A DNA stretch of 63,777 bases from Cephaloticoccus capnophilus (lineage in GTDB: Bacteria > Verrucomicrobiota > Verrucomicrobiia > Opitutales > Opitutaceae): positions 1 through 63,777 of the forward strand of contig NZ_LSZP01000045.1 in NCBI RefSeq assembly GCF_001580045.1. Reading direction: 5' to 3'. Below, piece after piece: positions 1 to 8,238 of this stretch. Below the pieces are notes generated by a model. It was not told the DNA's origin and ran no database searches. It saw only the letters and a program-made list of their open reading frames with translations. Every line of letters begins with the position of its first letter. The first letter of the stretch is position 1. The position numbers and the translations under genes were made by a program.

Positions 1-21
1 GGGGGGGGGGGGGGGGGGGGG
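1..21. other. Poly-G run at the window edge
   Basis: The sequence opens with 21 consecutive G residues followed at once by ordinary mixed sequence. A homopolymer of this kind at a sequence end is typical of two-colour sequencing artefacts or an unresolved contig terminus, so it should not be read as biology without long-read support. Confidence 0.6.
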
Positions 22-195
22 TAGAAAATAGTATATTCGAGTTAAAGAGCGCTACATATAAAAAACCAAGAAGGCGGAAGTTTCTCATCGTGTGACGATG
101 AAATCCCGTCCTTACTCACTACGCATACACAAAGCCGCTGCGTAGCACTTTACAACGAGTAAGAAATCAACGAGTAAGCAGTCCCGCCAGCGTTC

Positions 196-276
196 TTAGC
201 GGCTAAAATACAAGTCCACCAGAAATACCACTAGAGCGATGAGAATACAGAGGTTGGTGGAGCGGAAAAATTGCAT
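196..276 (-). pseudogene. Possible N-terminal fragment of a membrane protein
   Basis: A 26-codon reading frame opens with ATG at 276 and ends with TAA at 196. It encodes a short polar start, then a run of hydrophobic residues (CILIALVVFLVDLYF) that would make one membrane anchor. No continuation in frame is visible downstream, and the frame lies in the poorly resolved left edge. It may be a gene start broken by a frameshift, a relic, or chance. Apart from this, positions 22-366 show no gene, only a direct repeat of ACGAGTAAG near 155-178. Confidence 0.2.
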
Positions 277-366
277 GCCGCGATCTAAAACGGCTCCCTT
301 TGGGCGAAACTGCCAAAAAGCACTACGCAGGCTCCGCGCTAAAATAAGTAGATTTTCCTAAAATCT

Positions 367-747
367 GCTCCCGTTTCCAACATGGCCGCGCTAACACGCT
401 TTTTCCCACTACGCGTGGGGCGGCAGCGTGTCGCTGCACCCATTTACAGAGCCGCTTGGTTGCCGTGCATTCGCACAGCAGCCAAGCGGCTCTGTAAAAA
501 GGAACCCAAGCTTTGGGACGTGGATTTGTCCGTGACTCTTCCCGTTTCGGAAAACCGGAGGGCTCTCCCCATTTCCCTCACCCCTTCCCTGTCGCAACGC
601 GACAGGGGGAGTGCTTTCAAATTTGGGATTTCGCTTTCGCGCGATAGCGCGATGCGAAATCCCAAATTGAACGGGTGCAGGCACAGCCTGCCGCCCCACG
701 CGTAGTGGGAAAAAGCATGTTAGCGCGGCCACGTTTGAAACGGGAGC
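367..747. repeat. Modular nested inverted-repeat element, copy A
   Basis: The outermost arms are GCTCCCGTTTCCAAC on the left and its near-complement ending GAAACGGGAGC on the right. They continue inward as complementary GGCCGCGCTAACA..GCTTTTTCCCAC and then the CCACTACGCGTGGGGCGGCA arm shared with the other copies. Inside are three hairpins: 443-498 (arms ACAGAGCCGCTTGG), 587-607 (CCCTGTCGC/GCGACAGGG) and 616-671 (AAATTTGGGATTTCGC type). The spacer is divergent but resembles that of copy D. This copy lies in the opposite orientation to copies B, C and D and is the only one carrying the extra outer arms. The rest of the gap up to 866 holds nothing recognisable. Confidence 0.85.
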
Positions 748-866
748 AGTCCTCGCCCCTTTTTCGAGACTGCTCGACATGCGCCCCCGTAATGCAGACA
801 GATGTCAGCCCGCAAATTTGACGGGCCCGCCAACGAGGGCCCGCCCGCTAGAACCAGTCTTCGACT

Positions 867-1997
867 GTGAACTTACTCGATCGTTACCTCTTTCGCCATG
901 TGCTCGGTGCCTGCCTCGCGGCGGTGGGGCTTTTCGGGTTCGTGCTACTGCTCGGGAATGCGATTCGCGACCTCCTCGGCGGCGTGCTCGCGGGCCAACT
1001 CCCTGCACTCGTCTTCCTGAAACTGCTCGTGCTGCTCGTGCCCTACGTGGCGGCCTACGCGCTGCCGATGGGCATTCTCACGGGGGTGCTCCTCACGCTC
1101 GGGCGACTCTCGGCGGACAGCGAGATCACCGCGATGCGCGCGGCGGGCATCAGCGTCTGGCGGCTTTCCCGCGCGATTTTCGCCCTCGGGCTCCTCGGCT
1201 CAGGTTTAGGGCTTTACCTCAACTTCGAGGCAATGCCGCGCGCCCGCACCCGCTACCAGCACGAGCTCGCCGAAACCGTCCGCGCCAATCCGCTGCGCTT
1301 CATCATCCCGCGCACCTTTATCCGCGATTTCCCGGGCTTCGTGGTCTACGTCGGCGAAAAAGAGGGGGCGCAACTTCGCGACTTCTGGCTCTGGGAGCTC
1401 GACGCCCAACAACGCGTCCACCGCATCGTCCACGCGGAAAACGGCCAGTTCGATTTCGACGAGGAGGGCAACGCACTGCTCCTCAGCCTACACCACGTGC
1501 AAGTCGAGTCGCGCGACCGCGCCAACCCCGAAGACTTTTCCAAGCCGCCGCTCGTCGGCACCTTCGAGCGCACCGAGCAAGTGCGCCTGCCGCTGGACTC
1601 GATTTTTGCACGCCGCAGCGTCCGCCAAAAGCTCAAGTGGCTAAGCTACTCAGAGCTGCGCCGCCGCGCCGCCGAAATCTCACAGAACGCCACACCTGAA
1701 GGCCTGCGACAAAAAATGGAGCTACGGCTCGTTATCCAAGAAAAGCAGCAAAACGCGCTGGCCATCCTCTCCTTTGCCCTAATCGGGATTCCGCTCGGCA
1801 TCCGCATCTCGCGCCGCGAGACCTCCGCCAATCTCGGCATCGCCGTCGCTCTCTCGCTCGGCTACTACTTCCTCACCGTGGCGATTAACTGGCTAGACCG
1901 CAGCCCCGAGCTCCGCCCCGACCTACTCCTCTGGTTGCCCAACTTACTCTGCCTCGGGCTCGCCGCCCTACTTTTTCGCCGCATCGGCCAAAACTAA
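867..1997 (+). CDS. LptF/LptG family lipopolysaccharide export permease
   Basis: This 376-residue inner-membrane protein has the LptF/LptG layout. The start MNLLDRYLFRHVLGACLAA leads into a first membrane helix at about 8-30, two more lie at 43-80, one at 98-120, a soluble periplasmic part follows to about 285, and helices lie in the last 80 residues. In the family, LptF and LptG pair with the LptB ATPase to pull LPS out of the inner membrane and pass it to LptC/LptA. Length matches the family. The start codon is GTG at 867, chosen because it gives the conserved LLDRYLF opening. It is followed by holA after 12 bases. The sequence alone does not settle whether it is LptF or LptG, and no partner permease is next to it. 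Confidence 0.85.
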   Translation: MNLLDRYLFRHVLGACLAAVGLFGFVLLLGNAIRDLLGGVLAGQLPALVFLKLLVLLVPYVAAYALPMGILTGVLLTLGRLSADSEITAMRAAGISVWRLSRAIFALGLLGSGLGLYLNFEAMPRARTRYQHELAETVRANPLRFIIPRTFIRDFPGFVVYVGEKEGAQLRDFWLWELDAQQRVHRIVHAENGQFDFDEEGNALLLSLHHVQVESRDRANPEDFSKPPLVGTFERTEQVRLPLDSIFARRSVRQKLKWLSYSELRRRAAEISQNATPEGLRQKMELRLVIQEKQQNALAILSFALIGIPLGIRISRRETSANLGIAVALSLGYYFLTVAINWLDRSPELRPDLLLWLPNLLCLGLAALLFRRIGQN

Positions 1998-2009
1998 GTT
2001 TTCCTAAAA

Positions 2010-3203
2010 ATGGCTTCGGAAAAACCCTTCACCTTTATCTGCGGCAGTGACGACTTTTTGGTTGACCGCCTAGGCAAGGAGCGCTTCGCCGCAATGGTCG
2101 GCGACTCACAAGACGAGTTTGCTAGGGAGGTTTTGAGCGGCTTTGCCAACAACGTAGACGAAGTGCGCGCGAGCATCTATCGGCTGCGCGACAGCGTGCA
2201 AACAGTCTCAATGTTTGGCGGAGGAGAGCGGCGTGTCGTGTGGCTTAAGGACGTCAACTTCCTCGCCGACTCCGTGACAGGCCGCGCCGACTCGACCCTC
2301 GCGCTGCTCGACGAGTTTAGGGAAATCCTCGCCGCGATTAACCCGCAGGAAACCGCGCTGCTCATCACCGCCGCCCCCGTCGACCGCCGCCGCGCCTTCC
2401 CCAAGTGGTGCGAAAAGACCGCCCATTTCACCCTAATCGACGACAAGGAAGACGGCGGCGAAGCGGCCCTGCTCGGTGTCATCCGCAGCGAAGCCGCCGC
2501 CCTCGGCGTAAGCATCACGCCCGATGCCAGCGCGCTGCTCCTCGCACGCATCGGCAGCAACACGCGGCTAATCGTCGAAGAGCTGCACAAGCTCGCAAAC
2601 TTCGTCGAAGCGGGCAGCGATAGCGACGACGAGACTGCCGAAAGTCATGCCTCCGGCCAAAACGCCCACACGGGTTCCGCCAACACGGTGACGATTGAGG
2701 AAGCGCACGTCGCCGAACTCACGCCCAACGTCGCCGAGGGCGAGTTTTTCGAGACGGCGGAGGCGTTTTTTAGCGGCGACTTGCAATGGACGCTTGCTGC
2801 GCTGCGCCGGCATTTCTTCGCGGGCGGCGACGCACGGCCCATTCTCGCCGCACTCCAAAATCGCAATCGCCTGCTAATCCAGATCCGCACCCTGATCGAC
2901 GCGGGCGACGCGCAGCTCGGGCAGCGCGGACTAGAAGGACTCCCCGCTGCCAAGAGCCGCTACGCCGCGAAGTTTATCGGCGCGAGCGAGAAGAACTCCT
3001 TCAATCTCTTCTCCCAGCACCCTTTTTACGTCGGCAAGCTCGCGAGCGCGGGAAGCGGCCCCGGACGCGCAGGAGGGCTCCCGAGCTTGCGCCGCCTAAT
3101 CGATAATCAGCAGGAATTCATCACCGCCTTCGAGGAGACGATCAGCCGCCCTCGCGAGCAGGAACAGGTGCTGGGCGAGATGGTCACCCGCTGCTGCGTG
3201 TAG
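2010..3203 (+). CDS. holA: DNA polymerase III subunit delta
   Basis: Delta opens the sliding clamp as part of the clamp loader (with tau/gamma and delta prime) so that it can be placed on primed DNA. The 397-residue product begins with the family opening FTFICGSDDFLVD and has the conserved segment IGSNTRLIVEELHKL at about 181-195. A C-terminal helical domain carries the usual FFAGGDARPILAALQNRNRLL pattern in pieces. It is longer than the usual 330-350 residues, partly through an acidic, low-complexity insert at about 201-226 between the AAA-like region and the collar domain. It starts 12 bases after the LptF/G-type gene and is probably co-transcribed with it. Confidence 0.85.
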   Translation: MASEKPFTFICGSDDFLVDRLGKERFAAMVGDSQDEFAREVLSGFANNVDEVRASIYRLRDSVQTVSMFGGGERRVVWLKDVNFLADSVTGRADSTLALLDEFREILAAINPQETALLITAAPVDRRRAFPKWCEKTAHFTLIDDKEDGGEAALLGVIRSEAAALGVSITPDASALLLARIGSNTRLIVEELHKLANFVEAGSDSDDETAESHASGQNAHTGSANTVTIEEAHVAELTPNVAEGEFFETAEAFFSGDLQWTLAALRRHFFAGGDARPILAALQNRNRLLIQIRTLIDAGDAQLGQRGLEGLPAAKSRYAAKFIGASEKNSFNLFSQHPFYVGKLASAGSGPGRAGGLPSLRRLIDNQQEFITAFEETISRPREQEQVLGEMVTRCCV

Positions 3204-3347
3204 CCGAGCACGCTCACGCGACGCCTTACTCACAGTAGCCGCCCTCTTCGCTGCTGACGCAGGGGCGGCCGACTCAGGACTTCGAGCAAGCGGCGAGCGC
3301 ACGCGCTCCGGCTTGTGTGCCGACGGGAGTCCGCCCTAAGTGCCCGC

Positions 3348-4172
3348 ATGCCCGAGTTACCCGAGGTCGAGACCACCCGACGCGGTATTGCGCCGTTTAT
3401 GAGCGGCCACGTATTGCGCCAACTCATCGTGCATGAGTCGCGCATGCGCTGGCCGATCGCAGCAGATTTACCCGGGCGGGTGAGTGGGCAGGTGCTGCGA
3501 CGCTGCGACCGGCGAGGCAAATACCTGCTGCTGCATTTTGATCACGGTTGCCTGCTGGTCCATTTGGGCATGTCCGGCTCTTTGCGTCGTGTGTCACTCT
3601 CCGAGCCACGACGTAAACACGACCATGTGGAGTGGTGCTTTGATGAGAGCCGTTTCTTACTGCACGACCCGCGCCGCTTTGGGGCGCTGCTCTGGCACGA
3701 TGCCCAACAAGGGCCGGTCGAGACCCACCCGCTGCTGGCACACTTGGGAGTCGAGCCACTAGGCGAAGCGTTTACGGCGTCGCATTTGCAGCGCGGGATT
3801 CGCGGCAAACAGCAGGCGATAAAGCTGGCCCTGCTGGGCGGGCAAATCGTGGTCGGCGTGGGTAATATCTATGCCTGCGAATCGCTGTTTCGCGCAGGCA
3901 TCCACCCACTGACACCCGCCGGACGGCTATCGACACGGCGAGTAGAGCGGCTGCACGCAGCGATACAGGCGGTGTTGGAAAACGCGCTAGACTCCGGCGG
4001 AAGCACACTACGCGACTACGTCAATGCCTCCGGTCAACCCGGTGCCTACTTTGACGCTCACGCGAAAGTATACGACCGCGCAGGCCAGCCCTGCCACACT
4101 TGCCAAACCCCGATTAGGCGAATCGTGCAGGCCCAACGTGCGACTTATTACTGCCCAAAGTGCCAGCGTTGA
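3348..4172 (+). CDS. mutM: Formamidopyrimidine-DNA glycosylase (Fpg/MutM)
   Basis: This is a base-excision repair enzyme that removes 8-oxoguanine and formamidopyrimidines and cuts the DNA by beta/delta elimination. The start is fixed by MPELPEVETTRRG. Mature Pro2 is the catalytic nucleophile, Glu3 the acid, and Lys58 the phosphate-contacting lysine. The helix-two-turn-helix region contains VGVGNIYACE, and the C-terminus holds a complete zinc finger, CHTC followed by CPKC 16 residues later. At 274 residues it has normal family length. An in-frame ATG 33 bases upstream would destroy the N-terminal proline nucleophile and is rejected. The gene converges on the solute-binding protein gene, with repeat copy B between them. 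Confidence 0.95.
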   Translation: MPELPEVETTRRGIAPFMSGHVLRQLIVHESRMRWPIAADLPGRVSGQVLRRCDRRGKYLLLHFDHGCLLVHLGMSGSLRRVSLSEPRRKHDHVEWCFDESRFLLHDPRRFGALLWHDAQQGPVETHPLLAHLGVEPLGEAFTASHLQRGIRGKQQAIKLALLGGQIVVGVGNIYACESLFRAGIHPLTPAGRLSTRRVERLHAAIQAVLENALDSGGSTLRDYVNASGQPGAYFDAHAKVYDRAGQPCHTCQTPIRRIVQAQRATYYCPKCQR

Positions 4173-4183
4173 GGACGGGAGTT

Positions 4184-4520
4184 CCACTGCGCGTGGGGCG
4201 GCAGCGTGTCGCTGCACCCGTTCAATTTGGGAATTGGCCTCGTCGCTTCGCGACGAAACCAATTCCCAAATTTGAAAGCACTCCCCCTGTCGCGTTGCGA
4301 CAGGGAGTAGGAAGTAGAGTGATAACCCGTTTGGGCGAGGTGGGAAAAATCACTAATAAGCTCCCGCCTCCAAGTTTGTGGTCCTTTCTACAGAGCCGCT
4401 TGGCTGCTGTGCGAATGCACGGCAATCAAGCGGCTCTGTAAATGGGTGCAGCGATGGACGGCGGGCCAACGAGCCCGCCGCCAAATAAAACAGCCTGCGG
4501 CTGCGCACCACGCGCAGTGG
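4184..4520. repeat. Modular nested inverted-repeat element, copy B
   Basis: The terminal arms are CCACTGCGCGTGGGGCGGCA at 4184 and a CGCGCAGTGG end at 4520. Hairpins lie at 4221-4276 (AATTTGGGAATTGG arms with a GTCGCTTCGCGAC tip), 4285-4305 (CCCTGTCGC arms) and 4390-4439 (ACAGAGCCGCTTGG arms). The spacer with CGTTTGGGCGAGGTGG spans 4321-4353. The right arm carries extra modules absent elsewhere: a GGCGGGCC..GAGCCCGCC hairpin and an AAATAAAACAGCCTGCGG block that recurs in copy E and near 58060. It fills the gap between the convergent mutM and solute-binding protein genes and could end transcripts from both sides. Confidence 0.85.
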
Positions 4521-4545
4521 AAGCTCAGAGAGAGGGCTGGGAGGC

Positions 4546-5943
4546 TCATTCCTCTTCCAGAAACACGTTTCGAGAGATGAGTTTTTCGAGCCGGTCTTGG
4601 TAGTAGTGGAGCAGGCGCAGGGCTTCGGGTTTGAGCACTTCCGGGTCGTAGCAATCGTGTTTCTCCGCGTAGCTGCGCAGGCCCATCGCCACGTTAGAGA
4701 GGTAAGCGTAGGCGATATTGGTGTAGGGCGAGGAGGGCCGCAGTGGCACATGCGGGGCTTGCTCGATAAAGAGCGTGCCTACGCGTTGGCCGCTGACGAA
4801 GGGATCGGGCGCGTGGTAAAAGGGCTCATCCCACAGCGTTTTTACCGGCGAGAGGATCATCGTTTTTTCCCAAGTCTGCTCGGCAATTTCGGCAGAGGTG
4901 TAGAGTGCCTTGGCCATCTCCCAGCACTCCTCAATGTGCGCACTGCGTTTGTTTATGCCAATCATTGAGCCGCCGCGCGTGCTGGTGCGCCGCCCACCGC
5001 GCTCAAATGCCGGCAAGGGCATCAGCTTTATTTTACCGGCGAGTTGCGGGTTCTCGATTTTCCACAACCCGAGCAGCCAGTCCGGCACCATTGAGCCGAC
5101 GACGAGTCCGTCGAGGATTTGCTTGTGTCCGGCAGCGGTGAACCAAGCCACATCGAAGCTCACGCGCTCCGGCCCCGTAAGCCACGGCGTGATACGCGCG
5201 AGCGTCTCGGCGTTGCGCTCGTTGGCGAAAATGGGGCGGTCCTGCGCATCGAAGATCTCCCCGTCGTTTTGGAGGACGAGCATCGAGATGATGTCCTCAC
5301 GCATATCGGAAAGGTTAAGCAAATAGCGGTCGGGCCGGCCATCGCCGTCACGGTCGGCCATCAACGGGCGCATCACCCTAAAATAATCGTCCCAAGTCTC
5401 GATTTGCGAAATCTGTGCATCGGTAATTCCAGCCGCCTCAACGAGGTCGGCGCGGTAGGCGAGCAGCACCGGATGCACATCGTGCGGGAGCCCAAAATGC
5501 CGTCCCCGCGAGATTTGTTGGGAAAACGACGGCTCGTTTATCTGCTCGTAAAGCCCCTCGGCGTGAAGCCGCTCGGTGATGTCCAAAAAACCGATCTGAT
5601 CGACTGGCCCCAGAAACGCTTTGGGGAAGACGCCCTCATGCATTTCGAGAAGATCGGCCATCGGCGTCCCCGAGAGAAAACCCGCGAGCATCCGCTGCTC
5701 CAGCGAGCGGTCGTGGAGGAGCGTCATCGCAAAGGGGCCCTCGGAGTGGGAGCCGTTCCACTCGGCAATCTTTTCCACGTAGGAATCGCGCTGCTGCCTA
5801 GCCACTACCCAAAACTGAATCCCTCGCGGCTCGCTGGCCGGAATGAGGGTGACGGCTACCGTCGTTATCAGCGCGAGCGCGAAAATGACGAGGGCACCCG
5901 GCGAGAAAAACCGCTCTGTCAGGGAACGTAAGAAATTGCGCAT
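4546..5943 (-). CDS. Extracellular solute-binding protein (ABC sugar-binding type)
   Basis: The 465-residue protein has a hydrophobic N-terminal segment at about 17-36 (LVIFALALITTVAVTLI) that would act as a signal anchor, then a family 1 solute-binding fold. Visible features are the FWVVARQQRDSYVEKIAEWN opening, LLEMHEGVFP, a DRDGDGRPDRY loop at about 200 that resembles a calcium-binding loop, and the GGSMIGINKRS segment typical of sugar-binding proteins. No cysteine lipobox is seen, so it is probably held by the uncleaved helix. No permease or ATPase gene is nearby, so its transporter is elsewhere or it works as a sensor. Substrate unknown. The gene is divergent from purB and convergent with mutM. 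Confidence 0.75.
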   Translation of the reverse strand: MRNFLRSLTERFFSPGALVIFALALITTVAVTLIPASEPRGIQFWVVARQQRDSYVEKIAEWNGSHSEGPFAMTLLHDRSLEQRMLAGFLSGTPMADLLEMHEGVFPKAFLGPVDQIGFLDITERLHAEGLYEQINEPSFSQQISRGRHFGLPHDVHPVLLAYRADLVEAAGITDAQISQIETWDDYFRVMRPLMADRDGDGRPDRYLLNLSDMREDIISMLVLQNDGEIFDAQDRPIFANERNAETLARITPWLTGPERVSFDVAWFTAAGHKQILDGLVVGSMVPDWLLGLWKIENPQLAGKIKLMPLPAFERGGRRTSTRGGSMIGINKRSAHIEECWEMAKALYTSAEIAEQTWEKTMILSPVKTLWDEPFYHAPDPFVSGQRVGTLFIEQAPHVPLRPSSPYTNIAYAYLSNVAMGLRSYAEKHDCYDPEVLKPEALRLLHYYQDRLEKLISRNVFLEEE

Positions 5944-6162
5944 AAAGAGGGGAATGGGGCGTCACAAACAGCAGCGAAACCGCCGCCCTACTCGCCACAA
6001 AAAACAAAGTAGTGATTTTACGAATACCCTACAAAGAACGGCGTACGCCTCCCGGTGAGCGGAAGCCGCCGATAAACGAAGGGCAGACATTCGCCCAATA
6101 GCTGAGCGTTTTTCCTTGTTTGGTGGCGATTCGCACGGCGTCTTGGCCCAATCTCTTCCGCC

Positions 6163-7620
6163 GTGAACGCCGCCCACACTCCTACTCCCGCGCCCTCACC
6201 CATCACCCACGTTCTCGCCGAGCGTTACGCCTCGCCCACTATGAAGGCCCTATGGTCGCCCACGGGCCGCATCGCCCTAGAGCGCGATTTCTGGATCGCC
6301 GTCATGAAGGCGCAGCGCGAGCTCGGGCTAGCGATTCCCGCCGCCGCGATTGCCGACTACGAACGCGTAAAATCGCAAATCGACCTCGACTCCATAGACG
6401 CCCGCGAACGACTCACGCTCCACGACGTAAAGGCGCGGATTGAGGAGTTTTCTGGTCTCGCGGGACGCGAGTTCATCCACCTCGGGCTCACCAGCCGCGA
6501 CCTCACCGAAAACGTCGAGCAACTCCAAGTCCTGCGCGCGCTGCGCCTCGTCCAATTCAAGGCCGCTGCCGCACTCTCGCGGCTCGCCGCGCAAGCCGCC
6601 ACCCACCGCGACCAACTGCTCACAGGCCGCACGCACAACGTCCCCGCCCAGCCCACCACACTCGGCAAGCGCTTTGCCATGTTTGGCGAAGAGCTCCTCA
6701 GTGCCTTTACCCGCTTGGGCGAATTGCTCGGACGCTACCCGGTGCGCGGGCTAAAAGGCGCAGTCGGCACGCAGCTCGACCAACTCACGCTCTTCGGCGG
6801 CGATTTTAAGAAAACGCAAAAACTCGAACAACGCATTCTCAAACACCTCGGGTTTAAGGCCGCGCTCAGCGCAGTTGGCCAAGTCTACCCGCGCAGCCTC
6901 GACTTTGAGGTGGTCACCGCGCTCCACCAGATCGCCGCCGCCGCCGCCAGCTTTGCCACCACGCTCCGACTCATGGCCGGGCAAGGGCTGCTCAGCGAAG
7001 GCTTCCAAAAAGGCCAAGTTGGCTCGTCGGCCATGCCGCACAAAATGAACGCACGCAACTGCGAGCGTATCTGTGGCTTCACTACGATCCTCAGCGGCTA
7101 CGTCACCATGTGCGCCGGGCTCGCCGGACACCAATGGAACGAGGGCGATGTGTCTTGCTCGGTCGTCCGCCGCGTCGCCCTGCCCGATGCCTTCTACGCC
7201 ATCGATGGGCTCCTTGAAACCTGGCTCAACGTGCTTGGGCAAATGACCGTCTTTCCCGCCGCAATCGCCGCCGAAAACGCACGCCAACTCCCCTTTCTCG
7301 CCACCACGACTATTCTTATGGAAGCCGTGAAAGCCGGGGCCGGACGCGAAACCGCGCACGAAGCGATTAAGGAGCACGCCCTCGCCGCTGCGCGCGCCCT
7401 GCGCGAAGGCGACACTGCGAGCGCCCCCGACCTCGTCGAGCGGCTCGCGGGCGATGCCCGACTCGGGCTGAGCGAGACTGCGTTGCGAAAAATCTTGGCA
7501 GAGGCGCACCGCTTCGTCGGAGCCGCGCCCGCCCAAGTCGACCACTTCGTCGCCACCTCACGCGCCCTCGCCAAAGCCCACAAAGGCGCAGCCCGCTACG
7601 CCCCCATGAAACTGCTCTAG
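6163..7620 (+). CDS. purB: Adenylosuccinate lyase
   Basis: The enzyme cleaves adenylosuccinate to AMP and fumarate, and SAICAR to AICAR and fumarate, in purine synthesis. The 485-residue product has the superfamily signature SSAMPHKMN at about 288-296 (flexible catalytic loop), TGRTHNVPAQPTT at 154-166 with the catalytic histidine, and GLTSRDLTEN at 108-117. Several other fumarase/aspartase superfamily members share these motifs, but the WSPTGR start region and the overall pattern fit PurB best. The start is GTG at 6163. Some 45 residues precede the first conserved block, so an internal start is possible. Repeat copy C lies directly behind the stop. Confidence 0.9.
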   Translation: MNAAHTPTPAPSPITHVLAERYASPTMKALWSPTGRIALERDFWIAVMKAQRELGLAIPAAAIADYERVKSQIDLDSIDARERLTLHDVKARIEEFSGLAGREFIHLGLTSRDLTENVEQLQVLRALRLVQFKAAAALSRLAAQAATHRDQLLTGRTHNVPAQPTTLGKRFAMFGEELLSAFTRLGELLGRYPVRGLKGAVGTQLDQLTLFGGDFKKTQKLEQRILKHLGFKAALSAVGQVYPRSLDFEVVTALHQIAAAAASFATTLRLMAGQGLLSEGFQKGQVGSSAMPHKMNARNCERICGFTTILSGYVTMCAGLAGHQWNEGDVSCSVVRRVALPDAFYAIDGLLETWLNVLGQMTVFPAAIAAENARQLPFLATTTILMEAVKAGAGRETAHEAIKEHALAAARALREGDTASAPDLVERLAGDARLGLSETALRKILAEAHRFVGAAPAQVDHFVATSRALAKAHKGAARYAPMKLL

Positions 7621-7665
7621 CGCTGAGCCATGCCGCCTCTGGCCTTGCTAGCGGGATAACGCTTC

Positions 7666-7960
7666 CCACTGCGCGTGGGGCGGCAGCGTGTCGCTGCACC
7701 CGTTTAATTTGGGAATTGGCTCCGTCGCTTCGCGACGAAACCAATTCCCAAATTTGAAATCCCTTCCCTTGTCGCGTTGCGACAAGTAAGGGGGAAGTAG
7801 AGAGATAACCCGTTTGGGCGAGGTGGGAAAAATCACCAGTAAACTTCCGCCTCCAAGTTTGGGCTCCTTTCTACCGACCGCTTGGCCGCCGTGCTCATGC
7901 ACGGCAGCCAAGCGGTCGGTAAATGGGTGCAGCGACACGCTGCCGCTCCACGCGCAGTGG
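7666..7960. repeat. Modular nested inverted-repeat element, copy C
   Basis: Arms are CCACTGCGCGTGGGGCGGCA at the left and the complement ending CGCGCAGTGG at 7960. The first hairpin is the AATTTGGGAATTGG type. The second reads TTGTCGC/GCGACAA instead of CTGTCGC/GCGACAG, and the third has CCGACCGCTTGG/CCAAGCGGTCGG instead of CAGAGCCGCTTGG/CCAAGCGGCTCTG. Both changes are made in the two arms at once, so pairing is kept. The spacer CGTTTGGGCGAGGTGG is unchanged at about 7804-7838. The flank AGGTCTGTGACC directly after the right arm is identical to that of copy E. Confidence 0.85.
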
Positions 7961-8238
7961 AGGTCTGTGACCTCTGACATCGACTGGCATGGGGATAGGG
8001 AGGGCGCATATAGAGTCATAAAAATGCGCATATCCTCCCCTAGTAATCTCTCCCATCAGTGGGCCTGTTTTACGCAGTCTCTTGGGGGAAAACTTCGCGG
8101 AACATCATGCCCAAAGTCTCGCGTCACTTTCGTGCACAACGCAGCAAACCACGCTCATTAATTAAGTTTGCCAGTGTCGCTCGCCGCTCCACACGCTCGG
8201 CCCTCAATTTTCCAGAACTACCCATACTTACCACCATC
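7961..8238. other. Leader region before the phosphofructokinase gene, no gene seen
   Basis: About 280 bases separate repeat copy C from the phosphofructokinase start. A short GCGCAT/ATGCGC inverted repeat near 8007-8032 is the only structure noticed. The phosphofructokinase reading frame is open back to 8059, but the extra 60 residues are arginine-rich and have no counterpart in the family, so this stretch is taken as promoter and untranslated leader. Confidence 0.4.

Noticed and set aside
382-780. Open frames of 73-123 codons on both strands through repeat copy A, with similar frames in the other copies (4160-4441, 7648-8031, 14746-15087, 26672-27043)
   Set aside because: They exist because the repeated DNA lacks stops. 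Similar peptides appear in copies on opposite strands and in shifted contexts, as expected from shared DNA and not from coding selection.
779-1699. 306-codon frame overlapping the LptF/LptG-type gene
   Set aside because: Its translation is a run of Arg, Pro and Ala typical of an out-of-frame GC-rich gene, and the overlapping frame is a recognisable permease.
8059-8238. Extended N-terminus of the phosphofructokinase
   Set aside because: The added 60 residues are basic and lack family similarity, while ATG 8239 yields the standard start.
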